From positions 48,781,634 through 48,845,633 of the forward strand of contig CM065697.1 in assembly GCA_017654935.2 (NCBI GenBank): DNA of 64,000 nt, given 5' to 3'. The position numbers were made by a program, and so were the translations under genes. This DNA is from Phymorhynchus buccinoides (Eukaryota; Mollusca; Gastropoda; Neogastropoda; Raphitomidae). The stretch's first letter is position 1. Every line of letters begins with the position of its first letter. Positions 21,141-32,300 of this stretch are shown piece after piece. The notes below the pieces were generated by a model, which was not told where the DNA came from, did not search any database, and saw only the letters and a list, made by a program, of their open reading frames with translations.

Positions 21141-21350
21141 CATGGGAAAAACCCAGACGTAATGGAATTTTGGCATTCTGGTAAATTGAGATCTTGTTTT
21201 TTTTACAAGATGAAGCAGATTCCCAATCAACACACAGAACACAGAATTGAGTAGTTTTTATTTTATAGCCATGAAGTTTGACATTCTAGATAGATCATTT
21301 GCAGAAATCGGACATAGAAGACAAAATTGTGCCTCTTTACCTCTATTTAT
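21130..21350. repeat. Uninterrupted copy of the 10050-10560 repeat
   Basis: Contains gtaatggaattttggcatt and the distal part (tagatcatttgcagaaat) without the MITE, so it shows the pre-insertion structure. Confidence 0.65.
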
Positions 21351-21364
21351 TTGATAATAACAAC

Positions 21365-21495
21365 AAAATCAAACAAGGTCAAGGTCACGACGGCGCTAGT
21401 TTATGTGCGGATGCCTTCCTCTCATGGTGACACACCACCACACACAATTTGAAGCGATTCGGTCAAGTGGTTCGGGAGATATCCCTGGGACAGAC
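21365..21495. repeat. Interspersed repeat shared with 41500-41710
   Basis: Contains aaggtcaaggtca and caatttgaagcgattcggtc; the same blocks lie in the same order at 41515-41640. Confidence 0.5.
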
Positions 21496-21814
21496 AGAAA
21501 AAAAAGAAGAAACAAACTCGAACGAGAACATACTGTTTTGCGATCTACGATCGGCAAAGGACAATAAACAAATAAATCACTAAAAATTGTCTTTCGTGTT
21601 GTGGATACAGGTAGAATGCATAAAAATAGACATAGATATGGTCTAAATAGAAAATTGATATTTTTGGGGTTGTTGACTATTTTGGGCTTTTGCTCAAAAA
21701 CGTTCTGAGCAACTTGTGTCTGTTTTCCCCATGCTCCGTCACATTTTTCAGATTGGTTCACCTTTTGCAATTTGGTATCTTACTTTGGTCACATTTGACT
21801 TCTGCACTGACATT

Positions 21815-22510
21815 TGAACCCCTTCCCTGCCCAGATATGTGATGTCATTGATGATGTCATAACTTTTGATGTCATTGATGTCATAGCCCTGGAATGACGT
21901 TTTTTGTTTGTTTGGACAAGTCAGGAAAGGTACTGTATTTTACGGACAAGACCCACCTGATTATTAGGCGCACACCCCAAATTTTATACAAAATTCAGAT
22001 TTTGTTACTACATTATCAGTCATCTTTTTCTTCTTCTTCTTTATTGTTCGCTCAGACAGTTTCCTGTCACATGAGCGTAGATGCGTCATGCTGCCGTTAT
22101 GCGCCTACCTAAGAAATAAGCCCAGCATGTCCAAAATCTTTGAAAGAATTCATAGAAAAAAAGGCAAGAGAATGGACCAGTAAGATAGAATGATAGCAGA
22201 TGACGATAAGCAAAGGGAAAAGGCTGAGTCAAAGAGTGACAGATTAGAGGAAGATACAAGCACAGAACTTCCAGAAGGTGGGGGAACTATTTGTATGGAG
22301 AAAAAAACCCAGTATCCCCATGGGGGGAGTCACATTATAAGGCGCAGGGGTCTCAGTCGAGGAAAGAAGTATCGCCTTATAGTCCGTGAAATACAGCACA
22401 TCTCTAGACCATTTTCTCAGATTGAGTCTAACACTAACAGGAGGTCTCTTTTAAATGTTATATTACTTATAATCAGAAAATCAATCATTTCTGAGGTTTC
22501 CTCTGGCATA
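21815..22510. mobile_element. Three-level nest: repeat, TA MITE inside it, SINE inside the MITE
   Basis: The outer repeat matches 56640-56900. The MITE is 21933-22396. The SINE ((GAA)n family, minus strand) is 22024-22327 with short flanking repeat agtca. The outer repeat at 56800-56850 shows the empty site. Confidence 0.72.
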
Positions 22511-23104
22511 ATTATCTCTATGAAATGTACTGTGCTCTTTTGTTTGCATCACAATGACATGTAATCTATTGTTTAAATTGTTTTTCATTTGATCACACAT
22601 TTGGAGTTTATTTTCGTATAATTTTTCAATTGAAGATTTTTGCCCAATGATTTATCTTGCTGCTTTATATCAATTTTCATCCTTTCCATCGCAATGAAGT
22701 TTATGGTTGTTTTGTGTGTGTGTGTTTTTAAATCAATTGCATCACAAGTAAATTATTATGCACTGTATTCACTATTTGATTGCATCAGAAATGAATTTGA
22801 CTGACCTGTATCTTGTGCAAAGATGCTTTCCTGATCTGTATGTTATTAACAGTTACATTTGATTGTCAAACTGCATTATTTATGGTCAAAGGTTCATGAA
22901 ATTGCAAGTTATGATTATTCAGATTTCAAATTGGAAAGGCAAGGGAAAAGCAAGTTTTTGTCTGTGATTTTGGAAAATAAAACATACGAGTCATTAATCA
23001 TTTTAAAAATCTCTTTTTGTTTGTTTTGAAATGTCCACTGTGAGCATTGGTGGATATTTATTCTCGATTGGCAACTCTGGGAAAAAAGGATAGGATCAGT
23101 TATC

Positions 23105-23560
23105 TATACTATGAATAATCATAAGTTTGGCCTTTTACTCGTTATCAATACTATGAATAATCATAAGTTTGGCCTTTTACTCGTTATCTATACTATGAAT
23201 AATCATAAGTTTGGCCTTTTACTCGTTATCAATACTATGAATAATCATAAGTTTGGCCTTTTACTCAAAAAAAAGAAAAGGGTAAGCACTGCACAGAGAT
23301 ACGTCTGTGACCAAAATATCCAAATACCAACATGGCTTTTATCATTGGCTGACATTAGCCTGAGGTGCGGGCCAACAGTAAGATGAGAATGGGAGCTGAA
23401 TGAGCACTGGCTTTGCCGATACTCGTTATCAATACTATGAATAATCATAAGTTTGCCTTTATACTCGTTATCTATTACTATGAAAATCATAAGTTTGGCC
23501 TTTTACTCGTTCGTTATCAATGCTATGAATAATCATAAGTTTGGCCTTTTACTCATTCTG
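23105..23560. repeat. Minisatellite, unit 42-43 bp, in two blocks
   Basis: Unit actatgaataatcataagtt, then tggccttttactcgttatc. About four units at 23105-23270 and three at 23420-23560, separated by 150 bp of unrelated interspersed repeat. Confidence 0.9.
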
Positions 23561-24019
23561 TACAGTAATGGAAACTCATTGTTCAGCTTATTCTTTAGTG
23601 AATGACCATGACTCTCTAACTAGGAGGCATTTAGATCTGGCTCTTAGTACTGCAGCCTTGGGGGTTGGTTGGCCTTTGGGGACCTTCCTACACAGTTCTG
23701 AAGTCCTTGGCAAAGGGAGAGTGGGGATGTTGCCCTGGGCAAGCTTTTTTCACTTAATTCTAACTCAGCCCTCCAGAATAGCCAGTTGCCTCCTCTGCTC
23801 TGTGAAAGTCATAGGCTTTTGCTTACACACACACATACACTCTCTCTTTCTATCTCTGTCTCTCTGTGTGGAGAATGTTTACTTGGGTTTGGAAATATTC
23901 TGATCAGTGTCATGATGGCGGGGTGCTGAATCTGTCAAAAGAATATGAACATATTTACCATAAAATAATGAACGACAAAATAAAAGACATGACAAAAATG
24001 TACACAAATACATTGATTG

Positions 24020-24130
24020 ACCTTTTTCCCCCTAACTCAAAAAACAAGAACCGGACCCTGATGGGAATTGAACCTGGGTCCTTTAGTTTCTGAAACATGT
24101 TCCTTATCCACTACACCATCAGGCCCCACA
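24020..24130 (-). repeat. tRNA-like sequence, probably a SINE head
   Basis: The minus strand shows a tRNA-like start (ggtgtagtggataagg) and a B-box-like gttcaattcc, but the T-arm stem does not pair, so a functional tRNA gene is unlikely. Confidence 0.45.
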
Positions 24131-24519
24131 TGTGAAAACTAAAATATCTCGTTTCAATCCAATACTTGAAAACAAAATCAATTTGAAATACCTTGGATAC
24201 TTTTTGTTGTTGCTTTTTTTAAAATAGCAAAATTAATTAACGAGAAAAAAACCAAAAACATAACCGCGATTATCAAGATTATGTATCTTTTTTCACAAGT
24301 ACATTATTTTTACTAAAAAAATAATTTAAAAAAATAAAATTTGAAGGATAAAACATTTGAAGGAGAACAAAACTTATATAGAAAAGACACCATTCAAGTA
24401 CACAACAACAATATTCCTTACATGCAGCATAGCAAAACAACAAATCAATTATTACAAGTTGCCAACACACTGCATAATTTGAAGAAACGGAGATGCCTGC
24501 TGGGTTCAATAAAATTCAC

Positions 24520-25005
24520 AACAAATTAAAACAGTCGAAATTGAAACTCAAAACAAAAGGTTTAATAACACAAAACACAGAGCAAAACAAATCACGTTTC
24601 GGGTTCAACCCGTTGTCCAGTGCTAAAAATAGACATGACGTAAAGACGTAAACGTGTGATGCAATGATAAAATTGATGATGGGAGAGAACGTGGGAAATG
24701 AAAGAATCTGGAGAGAGAGAAATATAATTAATTTTTATGCAAGGATATCTTTTGTCATCTACAATATTTTTTGTTTTGGACAATCCAATCTGGTAGATCT
24801 TTATTTCATATTAATCATAGTAAGTTTATTTGTCATCATTTTTACTTAAGTGATGTCACTGTCCACCGTCAATTTCATCATTGCATCACAAGTTGTTTTT
24901 AGCACTGGACAGCGTGTTGAACCTGAAACGTCGTGATTTGTTTTGTTCTGTGTTTTTTGCTATTAAACCTTTTCTTTTGGGTTTCAGTTTCGACTGTTTT
25001 AATTG
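24520..25005. mobile_element. Foldback element with inverted arms of about 110 bp
   Basis: The left arm 24520-24632 (aattaaaacagtcgaaattg...) is the imperfect complement of the right arm 24895-25005. The centre has no ORF. The superfamily is unknown. Confidence 0.75.
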
Positions 25006-25175
25006 ACACTGCATAATAACAACAGCTTCCCTGGCAAATTATTGACAATTAACTCCAAGCAAAACAAAACTGAAAACATTGCTTGGGCTTGCACAAGCCT
25101 CAAAGAGATTCAATCATGCAATCAATTCCCTGAGACTCAAAAACATGTAGACACCCTGAGTCAAAAAGATATTGG

Positions 25176-25427
25176 TAAAGGTACAGATGTGCCACCCCCC
25201 CTGCATTTCTCGGTTAATTCCATTTTTCGCCTTTCTTACCAAACATAAAGCTGTATTTTATTAACCTTTTCAGCTAATTATCTTTTTCGAATAATAACCC
25301 TAACAGATAATTAGCTGAAAATGTTCATAAAATACAGCTTCATGTTTGGTAAGAAAGGCAAAAACAGAAAAAAGGAATTAACCGAAAAATGTAGGGGGGG
25401 GTGGCACATCTTGACCTTTACCAAGAT
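25176..25427. mobile_element. Palindromic MITE, about 250 bp
   Basis: Arms of about 115 bp start ggtaaaggtacagatgtgcc and end in the complement. Flanks share AAGATAT. Transcription across it would form a long hairpin. Confidence 0.75.
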
Positions 25428-25499
25428 ATACAGGACAATTTTTTTTTTATACAGAGACGAACAATTTTTTAATGACCTAATTATGACAGCCTGGGATAT

Positions 25500-25915
25500 G
25501 ACATTGACTCGTGAGGGAGGGGCAATGGGTGGATGCCTCGTGCCTCCATACGGGGAGCTGGACAACCCCACCCCCTCCACGAGGCTCTCCCCGCGGGGAT
25601 ACCGTTTTTTCTCCTCGTAAAAATAATTCCCCCACATTGAAGTTCTGTGCATGTAACTTCCTCTTAATTTGCCACTCTCTTTGACTCTGCCTTTTCCCTT
25701 TGCTTTCTGCCATCTATCTTTCTGACTTATTGGCCCATTCTCCTGCCTTTTTTCATAAAAATCTTCCAAATAATTTTTCTCCTTTGAGCTCCTCCGAAAT
25801 CAGAATGTGTCGGCTGTACGCAGCGAAAAGACCAGTGAAAACTGAAAACCGGACACATACGTACGTACCTTACCCATTATGGCCATATGGCCTGGGAACG
25901 CAGAAGAAGACTTGT
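25500..25915 (+). repeat. SINE with (GAA)n tail, plus strand
   Basis: The most complete copy of the 14345-14760 family in sense orientation: head at 25520-25560, body at 25620-25760, and ggccatatggcctgggaacg before a short agaagaag tail. Confidence 0.72.
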
Positions 25916-26792
25916 GAGGAGAGATATGGGTGGAAAGGGCAAGGAATGTTGGGGTGGGTGTGGAAGGCCACGCGAAAAAGAAAGATGAAGGGGGGAGGGG
26001 GGGGGCAATGAGATATTTTTACACATGGAGAATAAACGCTAGTTGGTATTTACACACGTTTTCTTCTGGAGGAAGACTGCTATATTTGCACATTTTGTCT
26101 CGATTGTCTGACTCTAAAACCTGCCAAAATGATAAAAAATTCTTTGTTTCTGTGAAAGAAAATGTTTTGCTTTGATGCCATATCAACTGCCCTTACAACT
26201 GTTTCGGATGGGTCATTTGACTAGGTTCGAAAACACATCACCACAAAAAAGTTATGAAACGTTATGGACTGATATTTTAAGACCATGCACTAAACGATCG
26301 TAAAATATCAGATTCCATACCTTCGTCGTTTGTCTCCAATTGACGAAAACAGCTAACACATAGAAAGAAGGAAAATTTCACATTCCGATCTTTGACCCCC
26401 CTCTACAACCAAACCTGAATGTAAAGTGCAATGATTGGTTGATTTCAAGAGAGGCAAAGTCAAAGCAAACCAAAAGTAGGTTATGACGTCGCACTTGAAA
26501 GCTGGTTACACGCCAGAAATCAAAACCTCTTGAAAACTCTCAAAAGCCGGATCCGGGCCATTTGTCCTAAACGGTTGTGCGAGCCATGAGCCGGATCCGG
26601 CTCATTCGTCCCGAGTGAGTTAAACTTATATCTTCATTGTATTTCATCGCAACATGGTAAATTTCTGTTACATGGTAACATCTTGCCTTCAAAACCTCTT
26701 TCTAAAGTTTTCAATCCACCGCTTTTTAACGTAGTCCGCTGTTTCTTCATAGAAATGTTGTTTCTGTCGCTGACGGCACAGCTATCATTCGT

Positions 26793-26869
26793 TCACTTGG
26801 TCTTCTTTTTTTTCAGGGCTCCACCCTGTGAGCTGTCTGACTTTCTCTTCTGAGGGCTGCTGAGTTTAT
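26793..26869 (-). CDS. phr6-4: (6-4) photolyase terminal exon, basic tail
   Basis: The acceptor tctgtgcag completes an Asp codon from the previous exon; 24 residues and TGA follow. The sequence contains [20 protein letters not shown], close in style to the SPSKRK tails of insect (6-4) photolyases, and likely acts as a nuclear localization signal. The exon is very short and far (1.4 kb) from its neighbour. It is supported by phase, acceptor and composition. Confidence 0.85.
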
Positions 26870-29263
26870 CTGCACAGAAATGAGACTAACATGCTTAGCC
26901 CAGAAAGTATTGCATACACTTGCTCACACACACACATCATTCAAACACACAACCTCACAATGACTACATCTCCATACGGTTGCATAGTTTAGGAATTGCA
27001 ACTGATGGACAACAAACTGCAAAGTTCTCTATCTAAGCAGTAAGCCACATTCCCTTTAAGAACAAAAGCAACATTTAAGCTGGGGGCCGTTTTACAAGGG
27101 CTAACGCTCGCTCAAATCGGCAAAAACGGTCTAAGAAACACCCTTCGTTTGACGATAGTTCGCGTGGCGTATTGTTCTTCCCAGCAAGCGAGCAAGCGTC
27201 AAACTATCCAGAACTATCACGTGACTTGTAGGGGGTTAATACATTTCTAGTTGTTGATTGGTCCATTTAAAGTTTGATTAAAATAATACTCTTTTTTTAC
27301 CAATCAGACAAAAGCTTGTAATATTTTTCAGCAAACGTTTTCTAAAGTGTTTCTTAGACCCCTTTTGGCGTAAGTTATTCGCATGGCGACCGTAATCTAG
27401 AGAAACTCGACCCTGCTTTCGTCAATAGCCTGAGTCAAAACAACCAACATAAACCCAGAACAAGCCAAGTGACACACACTCGGGCACGCTCACGTTTGAT
27501 GGGTCAACCTGATCACAGAAAGAAATTATGCTTTCACATCAAATTAATGTAAACATAGAAATCCCAAACTACTACATTCTTATTTGCAAGTGCAGCTTTG
27601 GTTTCTTTTTCAGGCATCAGAACACAGTCTGAAGTCCAATCCTCTGAAAAGTGCGGTACAAGGGCCACAAGGCCCCAGACTGTAGAGGGACAACACTGAC
27701 ATGAAGGAGACCAACATCAGGCATCAGAACACAGTCTGAAGTCCAATCCTCTGAAAAGTGCGGTACAAGGGCCACCAAGGCCCCAGACTGTAGAGGGACA
27801 ACACTGAAATCGGTTCCCAACATGACCAAAAAAAGGTTTAATGCAGTGAGAAATCACTTTAAAAATGCTATTTAACAGAAAAGAAAACGCTCCATAAAAA
27901 GGCAAAACCTCTGACAGTAGATGCCAATCCTCTGTCAGAAATTCTTAATCCTCTGAAATTTGCAGATCCTCTGACAATTCTGATGCCTGCTTTTTGCTTG
28001 GCCATAACCATTAAACTCCCTTACGATAGCTAGCTTAGTGTGTGTTTCTACATGCATAAAACTCAAATTTTTGTTAAAAACTGGCCTTACGATAGCTAGC
28101 TTAGTGTGTTTCTACATGCATAAAAACCCAACACTTCTCAAAACTCACCTCAAAGAACTGTGCCTTCGTTTCTTTGTGCTTTGTGCTCAAATTTCTAAAT
28201 TAGTAAAAGCTCAACTTTAAATGGCTAGACTCCATATGTGCACCTTTTGGTACAGACTAAACAGCATTGAGAAACAAAAGTTACCGGTGCCTGCGAGTGC
28301 AGCCTTGTTCTCCCTGTGCTTAGCGTAGGCCTCTGCCATCCGCTTGATGTTGGCCTTGGAGGCTGTGTCATGGTCCACGATTGGTCGGGGGTAGTCGCGG
28401 CCAATCACGCAACCCGCTTTCTGCTGCACCGACAGTGGCGCCCTCCATGGCTCATAGATGTACTGGGCCGGGAACTTACGAAGGATGGGCAGATACTTCC
28501 TGAAATCACCATCAGAATATTTCACAAATACATGGGTGCTCCTGGGAAATTTCAAAAATCCTGCAAGGCAGGGGTCCAGGGGTCGCCCAGGCACCGGCGG
28601 AGTGCAGGGACAGTGCCCCTCCTGGGGGTTCCGGGGGGCAATGCCCCCTGGAAGCTGATGGGAAACAACAGTTTCCAATGCACGTTCACTGCTGGTTAAA
28701 CTTCATGACCTCTATAACCAGCAAAATTCATCTTATCAAATTCTCATAATCCGGCGACGCCGGCTCCAGGAAATAAAAAAAATCCTGAAAGCAGGAGCAT
28801 CCATACAAATAGAGAAGTCCTGCATACAGATAATAAAAATGCTTTATGAAGCGATAGACCATCTCAATGTGGTTTTTTAAAAGGGACATTTTCTGCAATA
28901 GTGACATATTCTTTGATTTTTTATTATTTTTAAAAAGGCAGACACTTCCTGATTTGACAATGTAAATGCTGAAAGGTAGTGTAGTATATTCTCTTAACGA
29001 TGGACAATTTGCTCATCGAATGTGTGACATATTATCCTAAGAACAAAGACATGTTTCCAAAAAATAACAATTTAACAATTCATCAAATACAGTGGAATCC
29101 GCTTTATCAGCCACTTTTGGGACAAGGCAAAATGTGGCCGATAAAGCGAATCGGCCGATAAAACGAACATCGAGATACTGTATGACGCAATTATGCAAGT
29201 CAAAAGCAATGACGTCAAAATTAAATGTTGCAGTTCAAATTCCAATTATTTCCCTTTTTGTGA

Positions 29264-29341
<78 letters not shown>

Positions 29342-32300
29342 TTGAGTCTGGATACATACACTGTACATGTAATTAAAGCCGAATCGCTATGTTAAAAACA
29401 ATTTTATTTTGATTACAGATGTACATGTAGATTCATTAAAATCTCTCGCTTAAACGAGCCATCCTGTCAGCTGTCAGTTCTTAGTGTGAAGTGACTTCCA
29501 GTGTGAGAGACAAATTGAAATGAATAAAATCTGTCAAAACACAAGAGTTCATACAGTACAGTGTATGTGTACTGTATGTGAACACTTTATTAATCCTACA
29601 ACTTCACAGAAGCATGAGTAAAAGACAATGATTTTGTTTTCTTGAGTGATTTTAACGTCATGCAGGGTCTTTCAATTGACAACAGCTCACCTTCCAACTT
29701 CACACTCAACCATGTAAACGTCAAAAGCGTGTTGTCAGTTTGTCTGTTGTTCTCCCTCTCAAAAAAGGGGGGGGGGGGGGGGTAAAGAGGAAAATTAGAG
29801 AGAAAAAGTGGCCAATAAAGCGAAATTGAAGATTTCAGCTTTGGCCGTAAAAACGAACAAAATAACACATGCTTAAGAAGAAAAAATTCCGTACATTAGG
29901 AAATTGGCCGATTAAGCGGCTTTGGCCGATTATCCGAAGGCCGATAAAGCGGATTCCACTGTACTATGACAGCTTCTCCAGATAATGAGTAAATATGCAT
30001 TTCCTCACGAAGTTAAATTCAAAGTTGAAACTCAAAAGAAAAAAAAAGATAATTATTTTAATGTAGGCAGTAGCGCTAGTTGGTCATGGCAACATTGACC
30101 TCCAAATAACACAATATAAACTGGCTTTACACACAGCATATTGATTCTGTATGGGGCGAAAATAGTCAGTTCTCTAATAGGTTTCTCTAAAAAACACCTA
30201 AAAAACCCTCTTTTCTCTGTTTAACCTACTAGACAGGGAAAAATGGGGAAAAGCAAGTATGGGCCAGAGTTCTGTTGTTATAAAAATGTACTGCAGCACT
30301 GCTGTCTCTTCACCACAATGAGATAAGAAATATGGCCCAGGCCTGTGGCGCTCAAAGACAAGCTTCTGCCAATGATGTCCACCTGCCGTAACCGGCAATA
30401 ACTGACATGTATTGGGGTTCAAAGAAAAAAACACTGCGAGAAGGAAAAAAAAAAAGCCTAGACAGATAAGAGAGCATGTAGGGCCATTAGGCACCCCCAG
30501 CTAGTCCCAGAACACCTGGCCCCACACGAGGAAGAAGAAATAAAAAAACCACAAAAAGTAAGAGAAGGAGAAGCAGTGGGAGGAGTGGGGGAGCTGTGGG
30601 GTCCTGAAACTGCAACCTTCATCCACCAGACTGGACTAAACACAAGAATCCCAAATCCATCCTTCGATAATTTTGTTTTTCAGAAGAAAAATAAAGGTAA
30701 ATCTGGAGCCCCGAGTCTTACTTGATGTAGTCCCCATTCTTGTCGGTCTTCTTGCCGAAAGCCACAGGGCTGTAGACCCTGAAGTACTGGTGGAAGAAGG
30801 CGCTGGCTGACAGCCACATCCAGTTCCCGGCATTCAGGCTCCAGTCAGCATCCAACAGCAGCTCCTCAAACACCTTGAAACAGTCATAGTCATCGACATT
30901 ATGATCATCATCATCATCTACAGTATATATAAGGCGCTGGCTGACAGCCACATCAAGTTCCCTGCGTTCAGGCTCCAGTCAGCATCCAATAGGAGCTCCT
31001 CAAACACCTAGAAACAGTCATTATAATCGTCATTGTCGTCATCGACATCATCTACAGCTTTTATAAGTTGTTGGCTGACAGCCACATCCATGCGTTCATG
31101 CTCCAGTCAGCATCCAACAGGAGCTCTATAAATACCTAGAAACAATCATCTTCATCATAGTCATCAACATTGTCATTGTTGTTATCATCATTATCATCTA
31201 CAGTATATATAAGGCGCTGGCTGACAGCCACACCCAGTTGCCAGTGTTCAGACTCCCGTTGACATCCAGCAGGATCCTTTACTGTTAAATACCTGGATAA
31301 AATACAAATGATGGCAATGCTATTTTCAATAATACACAGTGTTTGCAAAGGCACTATCAGACAACCACATCTAGTCCCCCACATTACGGCTCCAGTCAGC
31401 ATTTAGCAGGAGCTGCACAAGCATCTTACATCACACACTAATATCACTGGGTAAAGGGAATCCCCCACTCAGGATACCGCGGGGTCTTTCGTACAAATAG
31501 TTCCCCCACCTTCTGAAAGTAGTGTTTGTGACTTCCTCTAATCTGTCACTCTCTTGGACTCTGCCTTTTCCCTTAGCTTACTGTCATCAACTATCTTTTT
31601 GCCTTATTGGTCCATTCTCCTGCCTTTTTTCAAGATACACAAAGATTTTCTCCGGCCGAAGATAAACATGCTGGGCCTATTTCTTAGTTAGGCGCATAAC
31701 GACAGCATGACACATCTGCGCTCATATGACAGGAAACTGTCTGAGCGATCGAAGAAGAAGAAGAAGAAGAAGTGTAAAGGGAATGTACTGCTATGCAGCA
31801 AAGCTGAAACGTTGGCTGTTCAGGCGGCGGAAATGAAGAAGACACACAGAAAAAGAAACCAGTAAAACTTCAGAAAGACAACACATGAGGATTATAAACG
31901 TGAGGTAGTTTTCTTGTTCAATGTTCGTAAGTTCAGAAAAAAGGTTTGAGAAAGAAGCTTTGTTGTTTTAATCATGATGTGTCAAAAGCACTAGACAATG
32001 TTTCAAATGACAGGCACTGAAGCTTAAAGATAAAAAATTTGAACAAAACTGAAGAACTTCATCCTTAAAAAAACATAGTTACATGTATACGAATGTCAAG
32101 GACGTTCAAAAGCGCTGACCTTTTGCCCTTCCTCCCATGACACCCAGAGGTCTCCACGTGTCAGGAAGCAGGCGACAGCGTGTCGGGCTAAATGGTGAAT
32201 CCATCCCTCACTGCGCAGCTGAGTCATTATGGCGTCGATAAACGGGTAGCCCGTGCGACCCTGAAAATATTTCACTGTATGATTACTTATTATGATGGTC

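Noticed and set aside
23105..23560. CRISPR-like array
   Set aside because: Repeats are directly adjacent without unique spacers, in a eukaryotic genome; it is a minisatellite. The same holds for 19285-19862.
24040..24130. A tRNA gene on the minus strand
   Set aside because: The T-arm bases around gttcaattcc do not pair, and a clean acceptor stem is missing.
27613..27829. Possible extra photolyase C-terminal exon
   Set aside because: The duplicated sequence has an acceptor-like CTACAG but gives no sensible in-frame tail, whereas 26869-26793 joins in phase and encodes a basic tail typical of the family.
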